Of a DNA stretch of 45,108 bases, positions 1-8,405 are shown in pieces. The notes under the pieces were generated by a model, which was given only the letters and a program-made list of their open reading frames with translations, searched no databases and was not told where the DNA came from. Numbering within the stretch: the stretch's first letter is position 1; each line of letters begins with the position of its first letter. The DNA is from Bacillota bacterium (GTDB taxonomy: Bacteria; Bacillota; Clostridia; Christensenellales; CAG-138), in assembly GCA_023455425.1 (NCBI GenBank), contig JAEYCM010000048.1:1-45108 (forward strand), written 5' to 3'. The translations under genes were made by a program, and so were the position numbers.

Positions 1-99
1 AAGAAGGGCGTTGATCCCAAGGAAGCGTTTGAAAAGAACATCGGCACCTATGGCCGCTTCGCGGAAGCCGTCAAGGTGATCGACCCGCGTCACGAATAA
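1..99 (+). CDS. C-terminal end of a probable NifU-like Fe-S scaffold protein (partial)
   Basis: The reading frame is open from the first base and ends in TAA, giving 32 residues that finish in VKVIDPRHE. A ribosome binding site for the next gene starts directly after the stop, so the two genes are likely co-transcribed. Genes for GGGtGRT proteins are, from general knowledge, commonly preceded by a NifU-like iron-sulfur cluster assembly scaffold, and this tail is compatible with one. No cluster-binding cysteine lies in the visible part, so the assignment rests on context. Confidence 0.45.
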   Translation, partial: KKGVDPKEAFEKNIGTYGRFAEAVKVIDPRHE

Positions 100-118
100 G
101 AAGGGAGGGAGTTTCCAT

Positions 119-1114
119 ATGATCCAGTTTGAAGGGTACGACAGAAGAATAGAAAAAATCAACCGCTCCCTCGCCGAATACGGCATCAACGGCCTTGAGG
201 ACGCACAGGCGATCTGCAAGGACAAGGGCGTTGACGTTGAAGGGATTGTGCGCTCCATCCAGCCCATCGCGTTTGAAAACGCGGTCTGGGCCTACATTGC
301 GGGCGCTGCCATTGCCATCAAGAAAGGCTGCAAGAACGCGGCTGACGCCGCGGAAGCGCTGGGCCTTGGGCTCCAGGCATTCTGCATCCCCGGTTCCGTT
401 GCGGACCAGCGCGTGGTAGGTATCGGCCACGGCAACCTCGCCGCCATGCTGCTACGCGAGGAAACCAAGTGTTTCGCTTTCCTAGCGGGTCACGAAAGCT
501 TTGCCGCCGCGGAAGGCGCCATCGGCATTGCAAAGACCGCCAACAAGGTGCGCAAAACTCCCTTGCAGGTTATTTTGAACGGCCTTGGCAAGGACGCCGC
601 CACCATTATTTCTCGCATCAACGGCTTTACGCTGGTGGAGACAGAATATGACTATTACACCGGCGACCTGAAAATCGTTTACGAGAAGGCGTTCTCTGGC
701 GGCGACCGCGCCAAGGTGCGCTGCTATGGCGCGGACGACGTCAACGAAGGCGTCGCCATCATGCGGCATGAGAACGTGGACGTTTCCATCACCGGCAACT
801 CCACCAACCCCACCCGCTTCCAGCACCCCGTCGCGGGCACCTATAAGAAGTGGTGCAATGAGAACGGCAGGAAGTATTTCTCCGTTGCTTCCGGCGGCGG
901 CACGGGCCGCACCCTGCATCCGGACAACATGGCGGCGGGCCCCGCTTCCTATGGCATGACGGACACCATGGGCCGCATGCATTCGGACGCGCAGTTTGCA
1001 GGCTCCTCCTCCGTGCCCGCGCACGTGGAAATGATGGGCCTCATCGGCATGGGTAACAACCCCATGGTCGGCGCTTCCGTCGCGGTGGCGGTCGCCATCG
1101 AGCAGGCCGGCTAA
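119..1114 (+). CDS. GGGtGRT family protein
   Basis: The 331-residue product carries the family-defining GGGTGRT motif near residues 259-265 (SVASGGGTGRTLHPDN). The family is found mainly in anaerobes. Its biochemical role is not established to my knowledge, although a link to iron-sulfur metabolism is suspected from its usual neighbours. The start ATG follows an AGGGAGG ribosome binding site with good spacing. The gene lies 19 bp behind the probable NifU-like gene and ends before a strong terminator, so the pair forms the end of an operon. Confidence 0.88.
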   Translation: MIQFEGYDRRIEKINRSLAEYGINGLEDAQAICKDKGVDVEGIVRSIQPIAFENAVWAYIAGAAIAIKKGCKNAADAAEALGLGLQAFCIPGSVADQRVVGIGHGNLAAMLLREETKCFAFLAGHESFAAAEGAIGIAKTANKVRKTPLQVILNGLGKDAATIISRINGFTLVETEYDYYTGDLKIVYEKAFSGGDRAKVRCYGADDVNEGVAIMRHENVDVSITGNSTNPTRFQHPVAGTYKKWCNENGRKYFSVASGGGTGRTLHPDNMAAGPASYGMTDTMGRMHSDAQFAGSSSVPAHVEMMGLIGMGNNPMVGASVAVAVAIEQAG

Positions 1115-1128
1115 GTAAAAACGGATAG

Positions 1129-1164
1129 CGGCGCATGGGACTCTTTTCCCGTGCGCCGTTTTAC
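1129..1164 (+). terminator. Rho-independent terminator after the GGGtGRT gene
   Basis: A 12-bp stem (CGGCGCATGGGA paired with TCCCGTGCGCCG, one G-U pair) encloses a 6-nt loop and is followed by TTTTA. It separates the GGGtGRT operon from rubrerythrin. Confidence 0.85.
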
Positions 1165-1290
1165 TAGGGTTCGAAACCGTTCTATTTTTTCGAAATAAAT
1201 TCGTTTCTGATTGCTATTTTCTGTTTACAATTAGGGCGATGCCCTTTGGGGGAAACCCCGGGGAAGCGTCCGGAATGAAAGGAGAAACAC

Positions 1291-1830
1291 ATGAAATCTT
1301 TGAAAGGCACCAAGACGGAAGCAAATTTGTTGGCGGCGTTCGCCGGGGAATCCCAGGCGCGCAACAAGTACACCTACTATGCGTCCCAGGCCAAGAAGGA
1401 CGGCTACGAGCAGATCGCCTCTTTGTTTATGGAGACGGCGGACAACGAGAAGGAGCATGCGAAGCTCTGGTTCAAGTTCCTGCACAACGGCATTCCCAAG
1501 ACCGAGCAGAATCTCAAGGACGCCGCCGCCGGTGAACATTATGAGTGGACGGATATGTACGCCACCATGGCCAAGGAAGCGCGCGAAGAGGGTTTTGACA
1601 ACATCGCCAAGATGATGGAAGGCGTCGCCGCCATCGAAAAACGGCATGAGGAGCGTTACCTCAAGCTGCTGCAGAACATTGAGGAGGGCAATATCTTCAA
1701 GAAAGACGCGCCCGTCAAGTGGATCTGCGCCAACTGCGGCCATGTGCACGAAGGCCCGGAAGCGCCGGGCGTATGTCCCGTATGCGCGCACCCCTTGAGC
1801 TTCTTCCAGGTGCTTGCGGAGAATTTTTAA
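1291..1830 (+). CDS. rbr: Rubrerythrin
   Basis: A 179-residue protein with the classical rubrerythrin layout. An N-terminal four-helix ferritin-like di-iron domain (about residues 1-140) has ligands recognisable as Glu20, Glu53 and His56 (DNEKEH). A C-terminal rubredoxin-like domain (about 145-179) has a CANCG pair and a CPVC pair of cysteines. It reduces hydrogen peroxide in the cytoplasm of anaerobes using electrons from a rubredoxin or NADH-linked donor. AAAGGAG precedes the ATG. It appears monocistronic between two terminators. No clear PerR box was found upstream. Confidence 0.96.
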   Translation: MKSLKGTKTEANLLAAFAGESQARNKYTYYASQAKKDGYEQIASLFMETADNEKEHAKLWFKFLHNGIPKTEQNLKDAAAGEHYEWTDMYATMAKEAREEGFDNIAKMMEGVAAIEKRHEERYLKLLQNIEEGNIFKKDAPVKWICANCGHVHEGPEAPGVCPVCAHPLSFFQVLAENF

Positions 1831-1850
1831 TCTCTGATCTGACGGAATAA

Positions 1851-1879
1851 AAAGCGGCCGTTTCTGGCCGTCTTTTTTT
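1851..1879 (+). terminator. Terminator after rubrerythrin
   Basis: A short CGGCC/GGCCG hairpin with a 6-nt loop is followed by a run of seven T. Confidence 0.75.
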
Positions 1880-1888
1880 ATTGCGTTT

Positions 1889-2335
1889 TTAAAGATAGGT
1901 TACGCATGCAAGCGCAATGTGTATTACGCCAAACAAAGAGGCAGGGACTAAGGCGATCCTGTTTTTGAGCCAAAGCGCCGCCAGCGCGAAATAGGCAGCT
2001 GGAAGAACCGCCATCCCGATGAACAGCCACGGGTTGACAATGCCGGCGTAGTATAGAACCCAATTGACATAGTACCCGATGAGACATGCAACCGCACAGC
2101 GCAGCATGACAGTGTTCCGCTGTGATGGCTCATCTGCACGTACCAAGACAACAAGCGCCGCGATCATCAGGCCCTGACTGGCGGAGGCAATTGCTTCCCA
2201 TACAGGAAAAACGACTGCATTTGCGGCAAGCACATCGTTTGCAGGCGGGGCCAGCGCCCAAAGGATGTTGGGGAGCATGGCAAACACAAAGGCTGCAAGC
2301 CCCTCTTTTGAAAAGTCAAGGTGGTACTGTTTCAT
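1889..2335 (-). CDS. Small multi-pass membrane protein, unknown function
   Basis: A 148-residue hydrophobic protein with four likely membrane segments (roughly residues 12-30, 50-68, 80-105 and 112-145) and short loops. I recognise no family and see no catalytic motif. Its ATG is 5 bp downstream of the stop of the TetR regulator gene, with an AGGGAG site overlapping that stop, so it is translated from the regulator's transcript. Genes placed this way after a TetR regulator are often efflux or integral membrane targets of the same regulation, but that is inference. Confidence 0.75.
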   Translation of the reverse strand: MKQYHLDFSKEGLAAFVFAMLPNILWALAPPANDVLAANAVVFPVWEAIASASQGLMIAALVVLVRADEPSQRNTVMLRCAVACLIGYYVNWVLYYAGIVNPWLFIGMAVLPAAYFALAALWLKNRIALVPASLFGVIHIALACVTYL

Positions 2336-2340
2336 ATTTG

Positions 2341-2919
2341 CTACTCCCTGAGACCTGTGAGCAGGAAATCCAATTCCCTGCCTGTGCGCTCCACCACGTC
2401 ATAGCCGCAATCGTGCAGGCACCAGTCGATCAGGCAGCCGCGCACGAATTTAATCAGCAGCTCGGCAATATAGTCTGGCTCCAAGTCCATGCGGAAATAG
2501 CCCCGTGCGTTGCTCACGCACAACAACACGCGCTGGTAATACGCGCGCTCCGGGTTGACGGCGGAGCGGGTTTTATCCATCAAAATGTTTTTGTAGTATT
2601 CAGTAATAATAGGCCCGGCCTCGCTTACCACATACGCCGTCTGCACCAGCAGCACGTCCTTGACAGCCGCAATGGGCGAACCGGAGAATTCCGGCAGGCT
2701 TTCCATAAGCGTTTCGTCAAAGAGCAGGAAGGCGCGGTTCATCAACTCCTGCTTGGAGGAAAAGTGATGGTAAAACGCGCCGATGGAAACGCCCGCTTCG
2801 GCACAGATCTCCTTGATTTTTGTCTCTTCCCAACTCTGGCTTTTTACAAGTACCCGCGCCGCCTGCAGGATGCGCGTCTGCGTGAGCAGGGACCGTTCCG
2901 CATTGGTGTGTGCCGCCAT
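2341..2919 (-). CDS. TetR family transcriptional regulator
   Basis: 192 residues from the preferred ATG (MAAHTNAER). The frame is open to a start at 2955, but GAAGGAG lies just upstream of 2919. An N-terminal TetR helix-turn-helix (about residues 20-55, with GVSIGAFYHHF as recognition helix region) precedes a ligand-binding helical domain ending in a typical acyl-compound-regulator style C-terminus. It is divergent from the flavoenzyme/aconitase-X operon. The 190-bp gap holds an inverted repeat overlapping that operon's promoter, so it is probably a repressor of the operon and of its own gene. The inducer is unknown. Confidence 0.92.
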   Translation of the reverse strand: MAAHTNAERSLLTQTRILQAARVLVKSQSWEETKIKEICAEAGVSIGAFYHHFSSKQELMNRAFLLFDETLMESLPEFSGSPIAAVKDVLLVQTAYVVSEAGPIITEYYKNILMDKTRSAVNPERAYYQRVLLCVSNARGYFRMDLEPDYIAELLIKFVRGCLIDWCLHDCGYDVVERTGRELDFLLTGLRE

Positions 2920-2943
2920 CGTATTCACACTCCTTCTCTCCTG

Positions 2944-2949
2944 ATTATA
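2944..2949 (-). promoter_or_regulatory. Extended -10 promoter of the TetR gene
   Basis: On the minus strand TGC-TATAAT forms an extended -10 element 25 bp before the preferred ATG. No good -35 hexamer is seen, which is usual for extended -10 promoters. Confidence 0.55.
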
Positions 2950-2982
2950 GCACATGCGCTTTGAATAAATTCGGTGGCGATT

Positions 2983-3003
2983 TTTACAAATCTCTATTGT
3001 AAA
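2983..3003. promoter_or_regulatory. Probable TetR operator
   Basis: A perfect inverted repeat TTTACAA-N7-TTGTAAA (21 bp) lies between the divergent TetR and flavoenzyme genes. Its right arm is also the -35 hexamer of the flavoenzyme promoter, so bound repressor would block polymerase. Confidence 0.65.
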
Positions 3004-3025
3004 TAAATTAACAATGTGATATGGT
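2997..3025 (+). promoter_or_regulatory. Promoter of the flavoenzyme/aconitase-X operon
   Basis: TTGTAA and TATGGT are separated by 17 bp, and TGA just before the -10 gives an extended -10. The -35 overlaps the inverted repeat at 2983-3003. Confidence 0.6.
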
Positions 3026-3109
3026 TAGGTCATAAAACAGAACCTGATTCGGTTTGTTGCAATTCTCATTCACATATCCCAATATGAAAAGGCAAAGGAG
3101 TGAAATGGT

Positions 3110-5383
3110 ATGAAAACGGATGCTTTGGTACAGTCCCTTGTGGACAGCTACGGCAGTTGGGTCACAGGGGAAAACGAGAACCGTGCGGGCGGCACGGGCC
3201 GCATGACAAAGGAGCTCTACCCGTATGATGCGATGTTCTCCCCCATTCAGGTCAACAGGCTCACCATTAAGAACCGCCTTGTGATGGCCCCCATGGGCAA
3301 TATCGACATGTGCGAGGAAACCGGCCGCCCCAACGACAAAATGTTGCAATACTTCTTTGCGCGCGCCAAAGGCGGCGTGGGCCTCATCACCACGGGCTTA
3401 ATCCCCATCAGCCACGGCATTGACCATTCCATCACCGAGCTTGGGCACCTCTCCTATTTCCCGCGGATCGACCGCAGCCGCACCGTGTTTGCGGGCTGGC
3501 GCGACCTTGCGCAGGGCGTGCACGCCTATGGCAGCAAGCTCTTTATCCAGTTGACGCCGGGTCTAGGCCGCGTAGGAAACCCGCAGTGTTTGATCCACGA
3601 GACGAAATTCCCCGTTTCCGCCTCCATGAACCCAAATTTCTATATCCCGCAAATTCCATGTATGCCGCTTTCGGATGCACAGCTCAAAAAGATCATCAAA
3701 AACGCCGGGCAGGCCGCGGCGGACGCGAAGGCCGCGGGCATCGACGGCGTGTATCTGCACGGGCATGAAGGGTATCTGTTGGAGCAGCTCACCAACCCCG
3801 CGTTCAACCGCCGCAAGACCGGGCCGTATGCGGACTATATGCGCTTTGGCACGGACCTGATCAGGGAAATCCGGCGGCGCGCCGGGGACAGCTACCCCAT
3901 CATGTACCGCATCGATCTTTCCCTTGCGCTCAACGAAACGTATGGGGAAGACGGCATGAACATCCCCGCGCTCAAAAAGTTCAAAAACGGGCGCAGCATA
4001 CAGGAAACGCTTGCATATATGGAAGCATTAGTCAAAGCGGGCGTAGACCTGTTTGACGTGGACCTTGGCTGCTATGACAACTGGTGGCTGCCGCATCCCC
4101 CGGCCGGTATGCCCGCGGGGTGCTTCCTCGCCGTTTCAAAGATTGTCAAAGAGCATTTTTCACAAAACAATATCCGCTCCAACGCCGGGCTTCCCGTTCC
4201 CGTTGTGGCGGTGGGTAAGCTTGGGTACCCGGATATTGCCGAGCGCGCGCTGCGCGAGGGCGAATGCGACATGGTCATGCTGGGAAGGCCGCTGCTGGCG
4301 GATCCCGACTGGCCCATGAAAGCGTTTGCCGGAAAGGTGGAGGACATCTGCCCCTGCATCGGCTGCCAGGAAGGCTGCATCAACGAGTTTGTGGACGGCG
4401 GCCACCCGCAGTGCGCTGTGAACCCACGCACCGGCTTTGAGCACAGCCTGCCCGAAGCGATGCCGCCTATCGGGAAGGCAAAGCGCATCGCCGTGATCGG
4501 CGGCGGCCCCGCGGGCGTGACGTTTGCGGCAAAAGCGGCGGAACGCGGCCATACGGTAGAGCTGTTTGAAAAGAGCGACGCGCTTGGCGGCAAGGTCGTC
4601 CCCGGCAGCGTGCCGCGCATCAAATTCAATATCCAGAACTACCTGACCTACCTGCGCCGTATGGCGGAGACCGCACAGGAAACCGGGCGGCTGAGCGTTC
4701 ACTATCAGACGGAGGCGTCCCTAGAATCGCTCAAAACACAGGGGTACGACGCCATCGTGGTGGCGACAGGCACGCGCGCGGTTGCGCCGAAGCTGCCAGG
4801 TATAGAGCAGGCGAACACCGTGCAGGCGACGGAGCTGCTTGCTAACCCCGGCCTCATTGGGGACGCCAAAGAGATCGTGGTGGTCGGCGGCGGCGTTGTG
4901 GGCTGCGAAGTGGCCTATTGGCTCAAGTACGAGCATGGCCGGGATGTGCGCGTGGTGGAAATGCTGCCGCATATGATGGACGGCGTCTGTACCGCCAACC
5001 GCGGGCATCTGCTCTATTACATGAAGCAGGCGGGCGTGAAGGTATACAACTGCGCCAAGGTAACGGGTCTAAGCAAAAATGCCGTTACCATCCGGCGCAA
5101 TGTCTCCGCAGGCGTGCCCGATCCCTACAATACCTGGCAGCCGATCCTACCCAAGAACATCGAAAACCCGCTGGCAAAGAAGCTTGGCCCTGAAGAGCGG
5201 GATGAATCCCTCAAGGCCGATCTTGTGGTGCTTGCGATGGGCGGCAGGCCTGACGACGCGCTGTTCTTTGAAGCGCAGCGGACGCGGGCCGCGGATGAAC
5301 TCTATTACATCGGCGACAGCTTTTCCGCGGGCAAGGTGCTCGAAGCCACCCGCGCCGCCTATGCGCTCGCCGCGCGCGTGTAG
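3110..5383 (+). CDS. Old-yellow-enzyme/FadH-like Fe-S flavin oxidoreductase
   Basis: A 757-residue enzyme with three parts. An FMN-binding TIM barrel (about residues 38-400) starts MFSPIQVNRLTIKNRLVMAP. A 4Fe-4S site has Cys416-x2-Cys419-x3-Cys423-x11-Cys435, the spacing of 2,4-dienoyl-CoA reductase FadH. FAD and NAD(P) Rossmann folds follow (IAVIGGGPAG near 460-469 and VVVGGGVVGCEV near 585). Such enzymes reduce activated C=C bonds of enoates, dienoyl-CoA or bile-acid intermediates using NAD(P)H. It is longer than typical FadH-like proteins (about 640-680), partly through an N-terminal extension of about 37 residues. AAAGGAG precedes the ATG. It is first in an operon with both aconitase-X subunits, so its substrate may be the unsaturated product of that dehydratase. 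Confidence 0.9.
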   Translation: MKTDALVQSLVDSYGSWVTGENENRAGGTGRMTKELYPYDAMFSPIQVNRLTIKNRLVMAPMGNIDMCEETGRPNDKMLQYFFARAKGGVGLITTGLIPISHGIDHSITELGHLSYFPRIDRSRTVFAGWRDLAQGVHAYGSKLFIQLTPGLGRVGNPQCLIHETKFPVSASMNPNFYIPQIPCMPLSDAQLKKIIKNAGQAAADAKAAGIDGVYLHGHEGYLLEQLTNPAFNRRKTGPYADYMRFGTDLIREIRRRAGDSYPIMYRIDLSLALNETYGEDGMNIPALKKFKNGRSIQETLAYMEALVKAGVDLFDVDLGCYDNWWLPHPPAGMPAGCFLAVSKIVKEHFSQNNIRSNAGLPVPVVAVGKLGYPDIAERALREGECDMVMLGRPLLADPDWPMKAFAGKVEDICPCIGCQEGCINEFVDGGHPQCAVNPRTGFEHSLPEAMPPIGKAKRIAVIGGGPAGVTFAAKAAERGHTVELFEKSDALGGKVVPGSVPRIKFNIQNYLTYLRRMAETAQETGRLSVHYQTEASLESLKTQGYDAIVVATGTRAVAPKLPGIEQANTVQATELLANPGLIGDAKEIVVVGGGVVGCEVAYWLKYEHGRDVRVVEMLPHMMDGVCTANRGHLLYYMKQAGVKVYNCAKVTGLSKNAVTIRRNVSAGVPDPYNTWQPILPKNIENPLAKKLGPEERDESLKADLVVLAMGGRPDDALFFEAQRTRAADELYYIGDSFSAGKVLEATRAAYALAARV

Positions 5384-5395
5384 GAGGTGGAACCG

Positions 5396-6670
5396 ATGCA
5401 ATTAACCGTGGAACAGCAGGCGCTGCTGGATGGAGAAAAAGGCGAGGCGCTAAAAAAGGTTATGAAGACGCTCGTGATGTACGGCGAGACGTTTGGTGCT
5501 GAAAAAATGGTGCCCGTCACGGGCAAGTACGGCCACCTTGTCACAAGCTTTGGGCTTTCGGTGATGAAGCCCGTGTATTCGCTGATGCAGCAGCTTATTG
5601 ACGGCGGCGCGCTTTCCGGCCAGGCGTTCAGCGTGGACCCGCGCCCGCTTGACCCCAACGTGCCGCAGAATCCGCTGCAGAAGCTGGTATTCAACATCAT
5701 GTATTCCAAGCAGGCGTCCTATGAGGAACAGCTGCTTTCGCTCGGCATCCTAAACTCCAACGCATTCACCTGCACCTGCTACATGGATGAGGTCGGCAAT
5801 ATCCCGAATGAAGGCGATGTATTGAGCTGGGCGGAAAGCAGCGCGGTCGTGTACGCCAACAGCGTGCTGGGCGCGCGGTGCAACCGCAATTCCGGCATCA
5901 TCGAGCTGTTTGGAAGCATCGTGGGCTGTGTGCCCTATTTCGGGCTGTTGACGGACGAGGGCCGCAAGGCGACGTGGCTCGTAGAAGTGACAACGGATAC
6001 GCTGCCCGAAGCACAGGTGCTGGGCAGCGCCATCGGCTTGCGCGTGATGGAGGATGTTCCCTACATCACGGGGCTTGACCGTTTCTTCCCCGACGGGCTG
6101 ACCGAGAAAGCAAAAGCGTACTTAAAGGATATGGGCGCCGCCACGGCGTCAAACGGCGCTGTGGGGCTCTACCATATCGAAGGCCTGACCACCGAAGCAA
6201 AGCGCGAGGGCCGCACGCTGTTGCAGCCGGACGCAACGCGTTATGCGGTGGACGATGCGGAACTCCTCCGCGTGCGCAACAGCTACCCGTGCATCTGGAA
6301 AAACCCGGACGCACAACCCAAGCTCTGTTTTGTCGGCTGCCCGCACCTCTCCATGGCGCAATTGAAGGATTGGACGGAACGGCTGCTAAGTGGCCTCAAC
6401 GTGGAGAACCGTAAAAAGACATTGATCCCCACTGTGTTTACGGCAGCGCCCGATGTCAAGAAAGCGTTTGAAGAGACGCCGGAATATGAAAGACTCAAGG
6501 CCGCGGGCGTGGTTGTTTCCGACATTTGCCCGCTGATGTATATGAACAACCCAATGTGCGCCAAAATGCCCGTGGTCACCAACTCCAACAAGCTGCGCAC
6601 GTACACGAGCGCGCGGTACCATACGGACGTCGAAATTCTCACGCTGCTCACAGGAGGTGCACACGTATGA
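5396..6670 (+). CDS. Aconitase X (DUF521) catalytic large subunit
   Basis: 424 residues from the ATG at 5396, chosen because AGGAGGTGG ends just before it. A GTG at 5387 lies inside that site. Aconitase-X hallmarks are present: WAESSAVVYANSVLGARCN, GCVPYFGLLTDEGRKAT, and C-terminal cysteine motifs VGCPHLS and SDICPLMY expected to bind an iron-sulfur cluster. Family members dehydrate cis-3-hydroxy-L-proline in bacteria or mevalonate 5-phosphate in archaea; the substrate here is unknown. In the GARCN segment a cysteine takes the place where I recall threonine (GARTN). The last 4 bp overlap the small-subunit gene (ATGA), giving translational coupling. Confidence 0.88.
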   Translation: MQLTVEQQALLDGEKGEALKKVMKTLVMYGETFGAEKMVPVTGKYGHLVTSFGLSVMKPVYSLMQQLIDGGALSGQAFSVDPRPLDPNVPQNPLQKLVFNIMYSKQASYEEQLLSLGILNSNAFTCTCYMDEVGNIPNEGDVLSWAESSAVVYANSVLGARCNRNSGIIELFGSIVGCVPYFGLLTDEGRKATWLVEVTTDTLPEAQVLGSAIGLRVMEDVPYITGLDRFFPDGLTEKAKAYLKDMGAATASNGAVGLYHIEGLTTEAKREGRTLLQPDATRYAVDDAELLRVRNSYPCIWKNPDAQPKLCFVGCPHLSMAQLKDWTERLLSGLNVENRKKTLIPTVFTAAPDVKKAFEETPEYERLKAAGVVVSDICPLMYMNNPMCAKMPVVTNSNKLRTYTSARYHTDVEILTLLTGGAHV

Positions 6671-7107
6671 AGACATTCAAGGGCCGCCCCGTCGTCCCCG
6701 GCAAAGCCGAGGCCACAGCACTTGTTTCCACCCAGGGGTTCAACACGCTGGCCAGCTTCCAAAAAAGCCTGATGTCCGGCGATAAAAAAGCCGTGTGTTC
6801 CGATCAGAACAACGCGGCGCTTTACAAAAAGCCTATGGCGGACACCGCTTTATGCATGCCGCAGACCATCGGCTCCACCACCGGCGGCATGGTGCTTTAC
6901 TGCGCCGCGGCATTGGGGCAGCAGCCCGCGTGTTTGCTGTTTTCCAAACCCATCGATTCACTCGCGGCGGCAGGGGCCATCCTCGCCGATGTGTGGACAG
7001 ATTGCTCCATGCCCACCGTAGATTCCTTGGGTGACGAATTTCTAAGCTATGTCAGGTCCGGCATGCAAATAAGCGTAGAGCCGGATGGCACCGTAACCGT
7101 GGCATAA
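6667..7107 (+). CDS. Aconitase X swivel domain small subunit (DUF126)
   Basis: 146 residues. The ATG at 6667 overlaps the stop of the large-subunit gene, and CAGGAGGTG lies 12 bp upstream. The product has the DUF126 swivelling beta-barrel signature: GRPVVPGKAEATALVS at the N-terminus and IGSTTGGMVLYCAAALG around residues 75-90, which carries the serine/threonine region expected at the dehydratase active site. In other lineages the two parts are fused; here they are separate, coupled genes. A strong terminator follows, making this the last gene of the operon. Confidence 0.88.
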   Translation: MKTFKGRPVVPGKAEATALVSTQGFNTLASFQKSLMSGDKKAVCSDQNNAALYKKPMADTALCMPQTIGSTTGGMVLYCAAALGQQPACLLFSKPIDSLAAAGAILADVWTDCSMPTVDSLGDEFLSYVRSGMQISVEPDGTVTVA

Positions 7108-7127
7108 TCCCCCATCCCCCGCGATAT

Positions 7128-7166
7128 GCAAAAGCCGCCGGGCAGCCTGATGCCGGCGGCTTTTGC
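7128..7166. terminator. Bidirectional terminator between convergent operons
   Basis: A perfect 14-bp stem GCAAAAGCCGCCGG/CCGGCGGCTTTTGC around an 11-nt loop lies between the aconitase-X operon (plus) and the sugar permease gene (minus). A/T runs inside both arms suit termination in either direction. Confidence 0.85.
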
Positions 7167-7196
7167 TCGATTAGGAGGAAGAACGTGGGGTCAAGA

Positions 7197-8405
7197 TTAA
7201 CGCTTGCCGCGCGTCGTGACGTCGAACGCGACCGCGATGATGAAGATCACACCCTTGACGACATACTGGACGGAGATGTCCACGCCCATCAGGTTCATGC
7301 CGTTGGTCAAAGACATAATGACCAGCGCGCCGATGATGGTGTTGGTCACCTTGCCGATACCGCCGCTGACGGATACGCCGCCGATATAGGAGGACGCGAT
7401 GGCGTCAAGCTCAAAGCCAAGACCGGCCTGCGGGGTAGCGGAAGCCAGGCGCGAAGTGTAGAGCATGCCGGAGAGTGCGGCGAGCATACTCATGGAAGCA
7501 AATACGAGAAGCGTCACTTTCCTTACGTTGATGCCGGAAAGTTCCGCGGCCTCGGGGTTGCCGCCAATTCCGTATATGCTCCGCCCAAAGCGCGTTTTAT
7601 TGAGCAGGAAGTTGTAAATGGCAAGCACGATACCCACGATCACCGCCGTCCAGGGCAGGCCGTTGTAGTTGGCGAGCACCAGGATAAACGCGATGATGAT
7701 GGCGGAGAACAGCAGAAGCTGGCCGACGAATATGGGCAGCGAATTGACCTTGAACTGGTAGCGCTGCAATTGCTTCCTGTTGTTGAGCTGGGAGACCACC
7801 ATCAACACCACCGCAACAAGGCCGACTGCGACGGTAAGATTGTGTATGCCGTTGCCCGTAGCAAAATAATCCTGAACGAAACCGTTAGAGAGCGCCTTGA
7901 ACGCTTCATCCCGCACGATGATGGTGCCGGTGCCGGCTGTTACCATGGAAAGAAGCCCGCGGAATATGAACATACCCGCAAGCGTTGTCACAAACGCAGG
8001 CACTTTAATGAGAGAAACCAGCGTGCCCTGGTACAAACCGACGACCACGCCGCACAGCAGGATTACGGGGATCACCACATAAATGGGAAGGCCGTTCGAA
8101 AGCAGCATGGCCGAAACCGCGCCCAAGAAACCCGCCACGTAACCCACCGAAAGATCGATGTGCCGGACGATGAGGATGAGCGTCATGCCGATTGCCAGCA
8201 CCGCGACATAACCCGTCTGGTTAATCAGGTCCGATAAGTTGCGCGGGGACAAAAACCGGCCCTTGGTCATGATGCCAAAGAATATGAATATGGCGACCAG
8301 TGCGATATACATGACGTAATCGCGTACGTTGTTCTTTAACAGCGTGCCGAGCTCACGGCCAAGGCCGGGTTTCAGTTCGGCGGATGCGTTGTTGTTTGTC
8401 TTCAT
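7197..8405 (-). CDS. Sugar ABC transporter permease (XylH/GguB/MmsB type)
   Basis: A 402-residue inner-membrane permease of the branched-chain/ribose (BPD_transp_2) family with about ten hydrophobic segments. Recognisable signatures are GYVAVLAIGMTLILIVRHIDLSVG and the late loop NGMNLMGVD. It forms the channel of a carbohydrate-uptake CUT2 importer with the ATPase encoded upstream. The ATG overlaps the ATPase stop by 4 bp (ATGA), so translation is coupled. It is the last gene of the operon. Confidence 0.93.
   Translation of the reverse strand: MKTNNNASAELKPGLGRELGTLLKNNVRDYVMYIALVAIFIFFGIMTKGRFLSPRNLSDLINQTGYVAVLAIGMTLILIVRHIDLSVGYVAGFLGAVSAMLLSNGLPIYVVIPVILLCGVVVGLYQGTLVSLIKVPAFVTTLAGMFIFRGLLSMVTAGTGTIIVRDEAFKALSNGFVQDYFATGNGIHNLTVAVGLVAVVLMVVSQLNNRKQLQRYQFKVNSLPIFVGQLLLFSAIIIAFILVLANYNGLPWTAVIVGIVLAIYNFLLNKTRFGRSIYGIGGNPEAAELSGINVRKVTLLVFASMSMLAALSGMLYTSRLASATPQAGLGFELDAIASSYIGGVSVSGGIGKVTNTIIGALVIMSLTNGMNLMGVDISVQYVVKGVIFIIAVAFDVTTRGKR

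Noticed and set aside
5387..5395. GTG start for the aconitase-X large subunit
   Set aside because: It lies within the AGGAGGTGG ribosome binding site; the ATG at 5396 is correctly spaced behind it.
7185..8237. Long plus-strand open frames opposite the sugar permease and other minus-strand genes
   Set aside because: They mirror the codons of well-supported genes on the other strand in a GC-rich genome, lack ribosome binding sites and have improbable residue composition.
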